A stretch of DNA of 64,000 nt. Origin: Hydractinia symbiolongicarpus (Eukaryota > Cnidaria > Hydrozoa > Anthoathecata > Hydractiniidae). The stretch is taken from assembly GCF_029227915.1 (NCBI RefSeq), contig NC_079879.1:620001-684000 (forward strand), written 5' to 3'. A model generated the notes under the pieces. The model made no database searches. It had not been told where the DNA came from and saw nothing but the letters and a program-made list of their open reading frames with translations. The position numbers and the translations under genes were made by a program. This document shows, in pieces, positions 1 to 9,276 of the stretch; position 1 is the first letter of the stretch, and each line of letters starts with the position of its first letter.

Positions 1-810
1 AAACGCATGAGACTTGTAGTTTTCAAAAATGATTTCATTTTTAATGAGACGCTGAATAAAAGAAGTTTAATCGCCGGCAAACGAAAACCCGTGATTTCCC
101 GTAAATCCCGGCCCCGGCCCGTATAGTCGAATGTATACAAAAAAAGTAAACTGGGAGTAAACTCATTTCCCGAACGATTCTTTAAATTAATTTTTTACCA
201 CTAAAACGCATAAGACTTGTAGTTTTCAAAAACGATTTCATTTTTGATGAGACGCTGAATAAAAGGAGTTTAATCTCCGGCAAAGGAAAACCCGCGATTT
301 CCCGTAAATCCTGGCACTGGACTGTATAGTCAAAAGTATAAAAATAAAGTACGCAGGGAGTAAACTCATTTCCCGAACGATTCTTTAAGGTTTTTTTTCA
401 CCACTAAAACGCATGAGACTTGTAGTTTTCAAAAATGATTTCATTTTTGATGAGACGCTGAATAAAAGGAGTTTAATCTCCGGCAAACGAAAACCCGCGA
501 TTTCCCGTAAATCCCGGCACTGGACTGTATAGTCAAAAGTATAAAAATAAAGTACGCAGGGAGTAAACTCATTTCCCGAACGATTCTTTAAGTTATTTTT
601 TCACCACTAAACCGCATGAGACTTGTAGTTTTCAAAAATGATTTCATTTTTGATGAGACGCTGAATAAAAGGAGTTTAATCTCCGGCAAACGAAAACCCG
701 CGATTTCCCGTCAATCCGTACCCGGCCCGTATAGTCAAAAGTATACAAAAAAAGTACGCAGGGAGTAAACTCATTTCCCGAACGATTCTTTAAATTATTT
801 TTTCACCACT

Positions 811-1013
811 AAAACGCATGAGACTTGTAGTTTTCAAAAATGATTTCATTTTTGATGAGACGCTGAATAAAAGGAGTTTAATCGCTGGCAAACAAAAACT
901 CGCGATTTCCCGTAAATCTCGGACTTGGCCCGGATAGTCAAAATTATACAAAGAAAGTACCCAGGGAGTAAACTCATTTCCCGAACGATTCTTTAAATTA
1001 TTTTTTCACCAAT
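811..1013. repeat. Satellite monomer class C', representative
   Basis: 203 bp. A sub-variant of class C with GCTGGCAAACAAAAACTCGC, TCGGACTTGGCCCGGATAG and the marker CAAAATTATACAAAG in place of CAAAAGTATACAAAG. In several blocks it sits between a class B or B' copy and a class D copy. Confidence 0.85.
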
Positions 1014-1419
1014 AAAACGCATGAGACTTGTAGTTTTCAAAAATGATTTCATTTTTGATGAGACGCTGAATAAAAGGAGTTTAATCTCCGGCAAACGAAA
1101 ACCCGTGATTTCCCGTAAATCCCAGGCTTGGCCAGTATAGTCGAATGTATACGAAGAAAGTACCCAGGGAGTAAACTCATTTCCCGAACGATTTTTTAAA
1201 TTATTATTTCACCACCAAAACGCATGAGACTTGTAGTTTTCAAAAATGATTTCATTTTTGATGAGACGCTGAATAAAAGGAGTTTAATCTCCGGCAAACG
1301 AAAACCCGCGATTTCCCGTAAATCCCGGCACTGGACTGTATAGTCAAAAGTATAAAAATAAAGTACGCAGGGAGTAAACTCATTTCCCGAACGATTCTTT
1401 AAGTTATTTTTTCACCACT

Positions 1420-1622
1420 AAAACGCATGAGACTTGTAGTTTTCAAAAATGATTTCATTTTTGATGAGACGCTGAATAAAAGAAGTTTAATCGCCGGCAA
1501 ACGAAAACCCGTGATTTCCCGTAAATCCCGGCCCCGGCCCGTATAGTCGAATGTATACAAAAAAAGTAAACTGGGAGTAAACTCATTTCCCGAACGATTC
1601 TTTAAATTAATTTTTTACCACT
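1420..1622. repeat. Satellite monomer class H, representative
   Basis: 203 bp. Markers: ATAAAAGAAGTTTAATCGCC, AAACCCGTGATTTCC, CCCGGCCCCGGCCCGTATAG and a class E-like 3' part with GTAAACTGGGAG and AAATTAATTTTTTACCAC. Similar copies begin at 1 (cut by the window start), near 15010, 30430, 31040, 33270 and 43000. Confidence 0.85.
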
Positions 1623-2028
1623 AAAACGCATAAGACTTGTAGTTTTCAAAAACGATTTCATTTTTGATGAGACGCTGAATAAAAGGAGTTTAATCTCCGG
1701 CAAAGGAAAACCCGCGATTTCCCGTAAATCCTGGCACTGGACTGTATAGTCAAAAGTATAAAAATAAAGTACGCAGGGAGAAAACTCATTTCCCGAACGA
1801 TTCTTTAAGTTATTTTTTTACCACTAAAACGCATGAGACTTGTAGTTTTCAAAAATGATTTCATTTTTGATGAGACGCTGAATAAAAGGAGTTTAATCTC
1901 CGGCAAACGAAAACCCGCGATTTCCCGTAAATCCCGGCATTGGACTGTATAGTCAAAAGTATAAAAATAAAGTACGCAGGGAGTAAACTCATTTCCCGAA
2001 CGATTCTTTAAGTTGTTTTTTCACCACT

Positions 2029-2230
2029 AAACCGCATGAGACTTGTAGTTTTCAAAAATGATTTCATATTTGATGAGACGCTGATTAAAGAAGTTTAATC
2101 GCCGGCAAACGAAAACCCGCGATTTCCCGTAAATCCCGGGCTTGGCCAGTATAGTCGAATGTATACGAAGAAAGTACCCAGGGAGTAAACTCATTTCCCG
2201 AACGATTTTTTAAATTATTATTTCACCACC
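2029..2230. repeat. Satellite monomer class D', representative (202 bp)
   Basis: 202 bp. Related to class D but with CGCCGGCAAACGAAAACCCG and CCCGGGCTTGGCCAGTATAG. This copy reads GCTGATTAAAGAAG, one base shorter than GCTGAATAAAAGAAG, and starts AAACCGCATGAG. The same deletion marks copies near 16030 and 33885, showing common descent of those segments. Confidence 0.85.
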
Positions 2231-5200
2231 AAAACGCATGAGACTTGTAGTTTTCAAAAATGATTTCATTTTTGATGAGACGCTGAATAAAAGGAGTTTA
2301 ATCTCCGGCAAACGAAAACCCGCGATTTCCCGTAAATCCGGACCCGGCCCGTATAGTCAAAAGTATACAAAGAAAGTACGCAGGGAGTAAACTCATTTCC
2401 CGAACGATTCTTTAAATTATTTTTTTACCACTAAAACGCATGAGACTTGTAGTTTTCAAAAATGATTTCATTTTTGATGAGACGCTGAATAAAAGGAGTT
2501 TAATCGCTGGCAAACAAAAACTCGCGATTTCCCGTAAATCTCGGACTTGGCCCGGATAGTCAAAATTATACAAAGAAAGTACCCAGGGAGTAAACTCATT
2601 TCCCGAACGATTCTTTAAATTATTTTTTCACCAATAAAACGCATGAGACTTGTAGTTTTCAAAAATGATTTCATTTTTGATGAGACGCTGAATAAAAGGA
2701 GTTTAATCTCCGGCAAACGAAAACCCGTGATTTCCCGTAAATCCCAGGCTTGGCCAGTATAGTCGAATGTATACGAAGAAAGTACCCAGGGAGTAAACTC
2801 ATTTCCCGAACGATTTTTTAAATTATTATTTCACCACCAAAACGCATGAGACTTGTAGTTTTCAAAAATGATTTCATTTTTGATGAGACGCTGAATAAAA
2901 GGAGTTTAATCTCCGGCAAACGAAAACCCGCGATTTCCCGTAAATCCGGACCCGGCCCGTATAGTCAAAAGTATACAAAGAAAGTACGCAGGGAGTAAAC
3001 TCATTTCCCGAACGATTCTTTAAATTATTTTTTCACCACTAAAACGCATGAGACTTGTAGTTTTTAAAAATGATTTCATTTTTGATGAGACGCTGAATAA
3101 GAGGAGTTTAATCGCTGGCAAACAAAAACTCGCGATTTCCCGTAAATCCCGGACCCGGCCCGTATAGTCAAAAGTATACAAATAAAGTACGCAGGGAGTA
3201 AACTCATTTACCGAACGATTTTTTAAATTATTTTTTCACCATTAAAACGCATGAGACTTGTAGTTTTCAAAAATGATTTCATTTTTGATGAGACGAGGAA
3301 TAAAAGGAGTTTAATCTCCGGCAAACAAAAACCCGCGATTTCCCCTAAATCCCGGACCCGCCCGTATAGTCGAATGTATAAAAAAAAAGTAAACTGGGAG
3401 TAAACTCATTTCCCGAACGATTCTCTAAATTAATTTTTTACCACTAAAACAGATAAGACTTGTAGTTTTCAAAAATGATTTCATTTTTGATGAGACGCTG
3501 AATAAAAGGAGTTTAATCGCTGGCAAACGAAAACTCGCGATTTCCCGTAAATCCCGGACCCGGCCCGTATAATCAAAAGTATACAAATAAAGTACGCAGG
3601 GAGTAAACTCATTTACCGAACGATTTTTTAAATTATTTTTTCACCACTAAAACGCATGAGACTTGTAGTTTTCAAAAATGATTTCATTTTTGATGAGACG
3701 AGGAATAAAAGGAGTTTAATCTCCGGCAAACAAAAACCCGCGATTTCCTGTAAATCCCGGACCCGGCCCGTATAGTCGAATGTATACAAAAAAAGTAAAC
3801 TGGGAGTAAACTCATTTCCCGAACGATTCTTTAAATTAATTTTTTACCACTAAAACGGATAAGACTTGTAGTTTTCAAAAACGATTTCATTTTTGATGAG
3901 ACGCTGAATAAAAGGAGTTTAATCTCCGGCAAACGAAAACCCGCGATTTCCCGTAAATCCCGGCACTGGACTGTATAGTCAAAAGTATAAAAATAAAGTA
4001 CGCAGGGAGTAAACTCATTTCCCGAACGATTCTTTAAGTTATTTTTTCACCACTAAAACGCATGAGACTTGTAGTTTTCTAAAATGATTTCATTTTTGAT
4101 GAGACGCTGAATAAAAGAAGTTTAATCGCCGGCAAACGAAAACCCGCGATTTCCCGTAAATCCCGGGCTTGGCCAGTATAGTCGAATGTATACGAAGAAA
4201 GTACCCAGGGAGTAAACTCATTTCCCGAACGATTTTTTAAATTATTATTTCACCACCAAAACGCATGACACTTGTAGTTTTCAAAAATGATTTCATTTTT
4301 GATGAGACGCTGAATAAAAGGAGTTTAATCTCCGGCAAACGAAAACCCGTGATTTCCCGTAAATCCCAGGCTTGGCCAGTATAGTCGAATGTATACGAAG
4401 AAAGTACCCAGGGAGTAAACTCATTTCCCGAACGATTTTTTAAATTATTATTTCACCACCAAAACGCATGAGACTTGTAGTTTTCAAAAATGATTTCATT
4501 TTTGATGAGACGCTGAATAAAAGGAGTTTAATCTCCGGCAAACGAAAACCCGCGATTTCCCGTAAATCCGGACCCGGCCCGTATAGTCAAAAGTATACAA
4601 AAAAAGTACGCAGGGAGTAAACTCATTTCCCGAACGATTCTTTAAATTATTTTTTCACCACTAAAACGCATGAGACTTCTAGTTTTTAAAAATGATTTCA
4701 TTTTTGATGAGACGCTGAATAAAAGGAGTTTAATCGCTGGCAAACGAAAACTCGCGATTTCCCGTAAATCTCGGACTCGGCTTGGATAGTCAAAAGTATA
4801 CAAAGAAAGTACCCAGGAAGTAAACTCATTTCCCGAACGATTCTTTAAATTATTTTTTCACCACCAAAACGCATGAGACTTGTAGTTTTCAAAAATGATT
4901 TCATTTTTGATGAGACGCTGAATAAAAGGGGTTTAATCTCCGGCAAACGAAAACCCGTGATTTCCCGTAAATCCCAGGCTTGGCCAGTACAGTCGAATGT
5001 ATACGAAGAAAGTACCCAGAGAGTAAACTCATTTCCCGAACGATTTTTTAAATTATTTTTTCACCACTAAAACGCATGAGACTTGTAGTTTTCAAAAATG
5101 ATTTCATTTTTGATGAGACGCTGAATAAAAGGAGTTTAATCGCTGGCAAACGAAAACTCGCGATTTCCCGTAAATCCGGACCCGGCCCGTATAGTCAAAA

Positions 5201-5549
5201 GTATACAAAGAAAGTACGCAGGGAGTAAACTCATTTCCCGAACGATTCTTTAAATTATTTTTTCACCACTAAAACGCATGAGACTTGTAGTTTTCAAAAA
5301 TGATTTCATTTTTGATGAGACGCTGAATAAAAGGAGTTTAATCGCTGGCAAACGAAAACTCGCGATTTCCCGTAAATCTCGGACTCGGCCCGGATAGTCA
5401 AAAGTATACAAAGAAAGTACCCAGGGAGTAAACTCATTTCCCGAACGATTCTTTAAATTATTTTTTCACCAATAAAACGCATGAGACTTGTAGTTTTCAA
5501 AAATGATTTCATTTTTGATGAGACGCTGAATAAAAGGAGTTTAATCTCC

Positions 5550-7172
5550 GGCAAACGAAAACCCGTGATTTCCCGTAAATCCCAGGCTTGGCCAGTATAG
5601 TCGAATGTATACGAAGAAAGTACCCAGGGAGTAAACTCATTTCCCGAACGATTTTTTAAATTATTTATTCACCAACAAAACGCATGAGACTTGTAGTTTT
5701 CAAAAATGATTTCATTTTTGATGCGACGCTGAATAAAAGGAGTTTAATCTCCGGCAAACGAAAACCCGCGATTTCCCGTAAATCCGGACCCGGCCCGTAT
5801 AGTCAAAAGTATACAAAGAAAGTACGCAGGGAGTAAACTCATTTCCCGAACGATTCTTTAAATTATTTTTTCACCACTAAAACGCATGAGACTTGTAGTT
5901 TTCAAAAATGATTTCATTTTTGATGAGAGGCTGAATAAAAGGAGTTTAATCGCTGGCAAACAAAAACTCGCGATTTCCCGTAAATCCCGGACCCGGCCCG
6001 TATAGTCAAAAGTATACAAATAAAGTACGCAGGGAGTAAACTCATTTACCGAACGATTTTTTAAATTATTTTTTCACCACTAAAACGCATGAGACTTGTA
6101 GTTTTCAAAAATGATTTCATTTTTGATGAGACGAGGAATAAAAGGAGTTTAATCTCCGGCAAACACAAACCCGCGATTTCCCGTAAATCCCGGACCCGGC
6201 CCGTATAGTCGAATGTATACAAAAAAAGTAAACTGTGAGTAAACTCATTTCCCGAACGATTCTTTAAATTAATTTTTTACCACCAAAACGCATGAGACTT
6301 GTAGTTTTCAAAAATGATTTCATTTTTGATGAGACGCTGAAAAAAAGGAGTTTAATCGCTGGCAAACGAAAACTCGCGATTTCCCGTAAATCTCGGACTC
6401 GGCCCGGATAGTCAAAAGTATACAAAGAAAGTACCCAGGGAGTAAACTCATTTCCCGAACGATTCTTTAAATTATTTTTTCACCAATAAAACGCATGAGA
6501 CTTGTAGTTTTCAAAAATGATTTCATTTTTGATGAGACGCTGAATAAAAGGAGTTTAATCGCTGGTAAACGAAAACTCGCGATTTCCCGTAAATCTCGGA
6601 CTCGGCCCGGATAGTCAAAAGTATACAAAGAAAGTACCCAGGGCGTAAACTCATTTCCCGAACGATTCTTTAAATTATTTTTTCACCAATAAAACGCATG
6701 AGACTTGTAGTTTTCAAAAATGATTTCATTTTTGATGAGACGCTGAATAAAAGGAGTTTAATCGCCGGCAAACGAAAACCCGCGATTTCCCGTATATCCC
6801 GGACTCGGCCCGTATAGTCGAATGTATAGAAAGAAAGTACCCAGGGAGTAAACTCATTTCCCGAACGATTTTTTAAATTATTTTTTCACCACTAAAACGC
6901 ATGAGACTTGTTTTTTTCAAAAATGATTTCATTTTTGATGAGACGAGGAATAAAAGGAGTTTAATCTCCGGCAAACAAAAACCCGCGATTTCCCGTAAAT
7001 CCCGGACCCGGCCCGTATAGTCGAATGTATACAAAAAAAGTAAACTGGGAGTAAACTCATTTCCCGAACGATTCTTTTAATTAATTTTTTACCACTAAAA
7101 CGCATAAGACTTGTAGTTTTCAAAAATGATTTCATTTTTGATGAGACGCTGAATGAAAGGAGTTTAATCTCC
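5550..7172. repeat. 8-monomer tandem duplication, copy 1
   Basis: The sequence matches itself at an offset of 1623 bp (seven 203-bp copies and one 202-bp copy). Monomer order is D-B-F-E-C-C-G-E. Shared rare markers include ATTTATTCACCAACAAAACG (5663 and 7286), TTGATGCGACGC, GATGAGAGGCTG, CAAACACAAACCC and AAACTGTGAG. The left limit, near 5550, is approximate. Confidence 0.85.
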
Positions 7173-7299
7173 GGCAAACGAAAACCCGTGATTTCCCGTA
7201 AATCCCAGGCTTGGCCAGTATAGTCGAATGTATACGAAGAAAGTACCCAGGGAGTAAACTCATTTCCCGAACGATTTTTTAAATTATTTATTCACCAAC
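7097..7299. repeat. Satellite monomer class D, representative
   Basis: 203 bp. Markers: ATCTCCGGCAAACG with AAACCCGTGATTTCC, then CCCAGGCTTGGCCAGTATAG, CGAATGTATACGAAG and GTACCCAGGGAG. Copies usually end in CGATTTTTTAAATTATTATT or TTATTTATTC. A variant with CAGTACAGTC and CCCAGAGAGTAAAC recurs near 4873, 18261, 22724, 36311, 37730, 46449 and 47057 and marks related blocks. Confidence 0.9.
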
Positions 7300-7501
7300 A
7301 AAACGCATGAGACTTGTAGTTTTCAAAAATGATTTCATTTTTGATGCGACGCTGAATAAAAGGAGTTTAATCTCCGGCAAACGAAAACCCGCGATTTCCC
7401 GTAAATCCGGACCCGGCCCGTATAGTCAAAAGTATACAAAGAAAGTACGCAGGGAGTAAACTCATTTCCCGAACGATTCTTTAAATTATTTTTTCACCAC
7501 T
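7300..7501. repeat. Satellite monomer class B, representative (202 bp)
   Basis: 202 bp. The variable segment reads AAATCCGGACCCGGCCCGTA, one base shorter than the CCCGGACCC form, then AGTATACAAAGAAAGTACGC. A sub-variant (class B') reads CCGTACCCGG, for example 609-810. This 1-bp deletion explains why block offsets fall slightly short of multiples of 203. Confidence 0.9.
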
Positions 7502-7704
7502 AAAACGCATGAGACTTGTAGTTTTCAAAAATGATTTCATTTTTGATGAGAGGCTGAATAAAAGGAGTTTAATCGCTGGCAAACAAAAACTCGCGATTTC
7601 CCGTAAATCCCGGACCCGGCCCGTATAGTCAAAAGTATACAAATAAAGTACGCAGGGAGTAAACTCATTTACCGAACGATTTTTTAAATTATTTTTTCAC
7701 CACT
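7502..7704. repeat. Satellite monomer class F, representative
   Basis: 203 bp. Markers: GATGAGAGGCTGAATAAAAG (or AATAAGAGGAG), ATCGCTGGCAAACAAAAACT, CCCGGACCCGGCCCGTATAG, TATACAAATAAAGTACGCAG, and CATTTACCGAACG in place of CATTTCCCGAACG. It almost always precedes class E. Confidence 0.9.
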
Positions 7705-7907
7705 AAAACGCATGAGACTTGTAGTTTTCAAAAATGATTTCATTTTTGATGAGACGAGGAATAAAAGGAGTTTAATCTCCGGCAAACACAAACCCGCGAT
7801 TTCCCGTAAATCCCGGACCCGGCCCGTATAGTCGAATGTATACAAAAAAAGTAAACTGTGAGTAAACTCATTTCCCGAACGATTCTTTAAATTAATTTTT
7901 TACCACC
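7705..7907. repeat. Satellite monomer class E, representative
   Basis: 203 bp. Markers: GAGACGAGGAATAAAAGG in place of GAGACGCTGAATAAAAGG, then CCCGGACCCGGCCCGTATAG, CGAATGTATAC, a seven-A run and GTAAACTGGGAG (GTAAACTGTGAG here). Copies end in AAATTAATTTTTTACCAC. The monomer split by the insertion at 49828-50993 belongs to this class. Confidence 0.9.
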
Positions 7908-8110
7908 AAAACGCATGAGACTTGTAGTTTTCAAAAATGATTTCATTTTTGATGAGACGCTGAAAAAAAGGAGTTTAATCGCTGGCAAACGAAAACTCGC
8001 GATTTCCCGTAAATCTCGGACTCGGCCCGGATAGTCAAAAGTATACAAAGAAAGTACCCAGGGAGTAAACTCATTTCCCGAACGATTCTTTAAATTATTT
8101 TTTCACCAAT
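7908..8110. repeat. Satellite monomer class C, representative
   Basis: 203 bp. Markers: ATCGCTGGCAAACGAAAACT, then TCTCGGACTCGGCCCGGATA and AAAGTACCCAGGGAG. The copy often ends in CACCAAT. It frequently occurs as two adjacent copies, the second with GCTGGTAAACG. A further variant, C*, has GCTGGGAAACG and CCCGTGAATCTCGG and starts a recurring block elsewhere in the array. Confidence 0.9.
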
Positions 8111-8313
8111 AAAACGCATGAGACTTGTAGTTTTCAAAAATGATTTCATTTTTGATGAGACGCTGAATAAAAGGAGTTTAATCGCTGGTAAACGAAAACT
8201 CGCGATTTCCCGTAAATCTCGGACTCGGCCCGGATAGTCAAAAGTATAAAAAGAAAGTACCCAGGGAGTAAACTCATTTCCTGAACGATTCTTTAAATTA
8301 TTTTTTCACCAAT

Positions 8314-8516
8314 GAAACGCATGAGACTTGTAGTTTTCAAAAATGATTTCATTTTTGATGAGACGCTGAATAAAAGGAGTTTAATCGCCGGCAAACGAAA
8401 ACCCGCGATTTCCCGTATATCCCGGACTCGGCCCGTATAGTCGAATGTATAGAAAGAAAGTACCCAGGGAGTAAACTCATTTCCCGAACGATTTTTTAAA
8501 TTATTTTTTCACCACT
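8314..8516. repeat. Satellite monomer class G, representative
   Basis: 203 bp. Markers: ATCGCCGGCAAACG, CCCGTATATCCCGGACTCGG and GAATGTATAGAAAGAAAGTA. It typically follows one or two class C copies and precedes class E. Confidence 0.9.
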
Positions 8517-8719
8517 AAAACGCATGAGACTTGTAGTTTTCAAAAATGATTTCATTTTTGATGAGACGAGGAATAAAAGGAGTTTAATCTCCGGCAAACA
8601 AAAACCCGCGATTTCCCGTAAATCCCGGACCCGGCCCGTATAGTCGAATGTATACAAAAAAAGTAAACTGGGAGTAAACTCATTTCCCGAACGATTCTTT
8701 TAATTAATTTTTTACCACT

Positions 8720-8922
8720 AAAACGCATAAGACTTGTAGTTTTCAAAAACGATTTCATTTTTGATGAGACGCTGAATAAAAGGAGTTTAATCTCCGGCAA
8801 ACGAAAACCCGCGATTTCCCGTAAATCCCGGCACTGGACTGTATAGTCAAAAGTATAAAAATAAAGTACGCAGGGAGTAAACTCATTTCCCGAACGATTC
8901 TTTAAATTATTTTTTCACCACT
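8720..8922. repeat. Satellite monomer class A, representative
   Basis: 203 bp. Diagnostic variable segment: CCCGGCACTGGACTGTATAG followed by AGTATAAAAATAAAGTACGC. Copies usually follow a class E copy, read GCATAAGAC, and carry AAAACGATTT in place of AAAATGATTT, which puts one mismatch in the central dyad. Some copies read CAAAGGAAAACCC and CCTGGCACTGG (for example from 203 and from 1623). Confidence 0.9.
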
Positions 8923-9148
8923 AAAACGCATGAGACTTGTAGTTTTCAAAAATGATTTCATTTTTGATGAGACGCTGAATAAAAGGAGTTTAATCGCTGG
9001 CAAACGAAAACTTGCGATTTCCCGTAAATCTCGGACTCGGCCCGGATAGTCAAAAGTATACAAAGAAAGTACCCAGGGAGTAAACTCATTTCCCGAACGA
9101 TTCTTTAAATTATTTTTTCACCAATAAAACGCATGAGACTTGTAGTTT

Positions 9149-9170
9149 TCAAAAATGATTTCATTTTTGA
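9149..9170. other. Perfect 10+2+10 dyad in monomer (representative)
   Basis: TCAAAAATGA and its reverse complement TCATTTTTGA are separated by TT, giving a 22-bp near-palindrome at monomer positions 24-45. The same motif sits at this phase in most copies across the array. Class A copies have one mismatch and class L copies have more. It could extrude as a short cruciform or bind a dimeric protein; both are inference. Confidence 0.9.
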
Positions 9171-9276
9171 TGAGACGCTGAATAAAAGGAGTTTAATCTC
9201 CGGCAAACGAAAACCCGTGATTTCCCGTAAATCCCAGGCTTGGCCAGTATAGTCGAATGTATACAAAGAAAGTACG

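Larger units (their letters stand above)
7173..8743. repeat. 8-monomer tandem duplication, copy 2
   Basis: Direct neighbour of copy 1 with the same class order and the same private markers. Homology at offset 1623 fades near 8743, where a class A tail replaces the class D tail. Differences include TGTATTTTC-type changes around 6910 against 8533 and a CTGAACG variant at 8281. Confidence 0.8.
6842..9276. repeat. 12-monomer higher-order repeat, copy 1
   Basis: A unit of 2435 bp (eleven 203-bp copies and one 202-bp copy). Read from 7097 the class order is D-B-F-E-C-C-G-E-A-C-D-E. It is repeated immediately downstream, with private markers shared at exactly +2435: ACTTGTTTTTTTCAAAAATG (6907 and 9342), TATAAAAAGAAAG (8246 and 10681), CACCAATGAAACGC (8307 and 10742). 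The left edge lies at about 6841, where the preceding base differs between copies (ACCCAGG against ACGCAGG). Confidence 0.9.

Noticed and set aside
1-2000. CRISPR array
   Set aside because: Repeats are contiguous 203-bp units with no short direct repeat and unique spacer structure, and no cas genes are present.
4873-5070. Recurring 65-codon plus-strand frames (also at 18261, 22724, 36311, 37730, 46449 and 47057)
   Set aside because: They are read from a variant class D monomer that lacks the TAG of GTATAGTC because it has GTACAGTC. Satellite shadow, not a gene.
6929-7177. Recurring 82-codon minus-strand frames (also at 8552, 9364, 10987, 20723, 25388, 44248, 45464 and 51699)
   Set aside because: They span just over one satellite monomer and recur only because the DNA recurs. 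The frame shifts at each monomer because 203 is not a multiple of three. There is no start context, domain or codon pattern.
8720-8922. TATA-like AGTATAAAAATAAAG and AATAAA hexamers as promoter or polyadenylation signals
   Set aside because: They are part of the AT-rich satellite consensus and repeat every monomer. There is no associated coding sequence or other promoter element.
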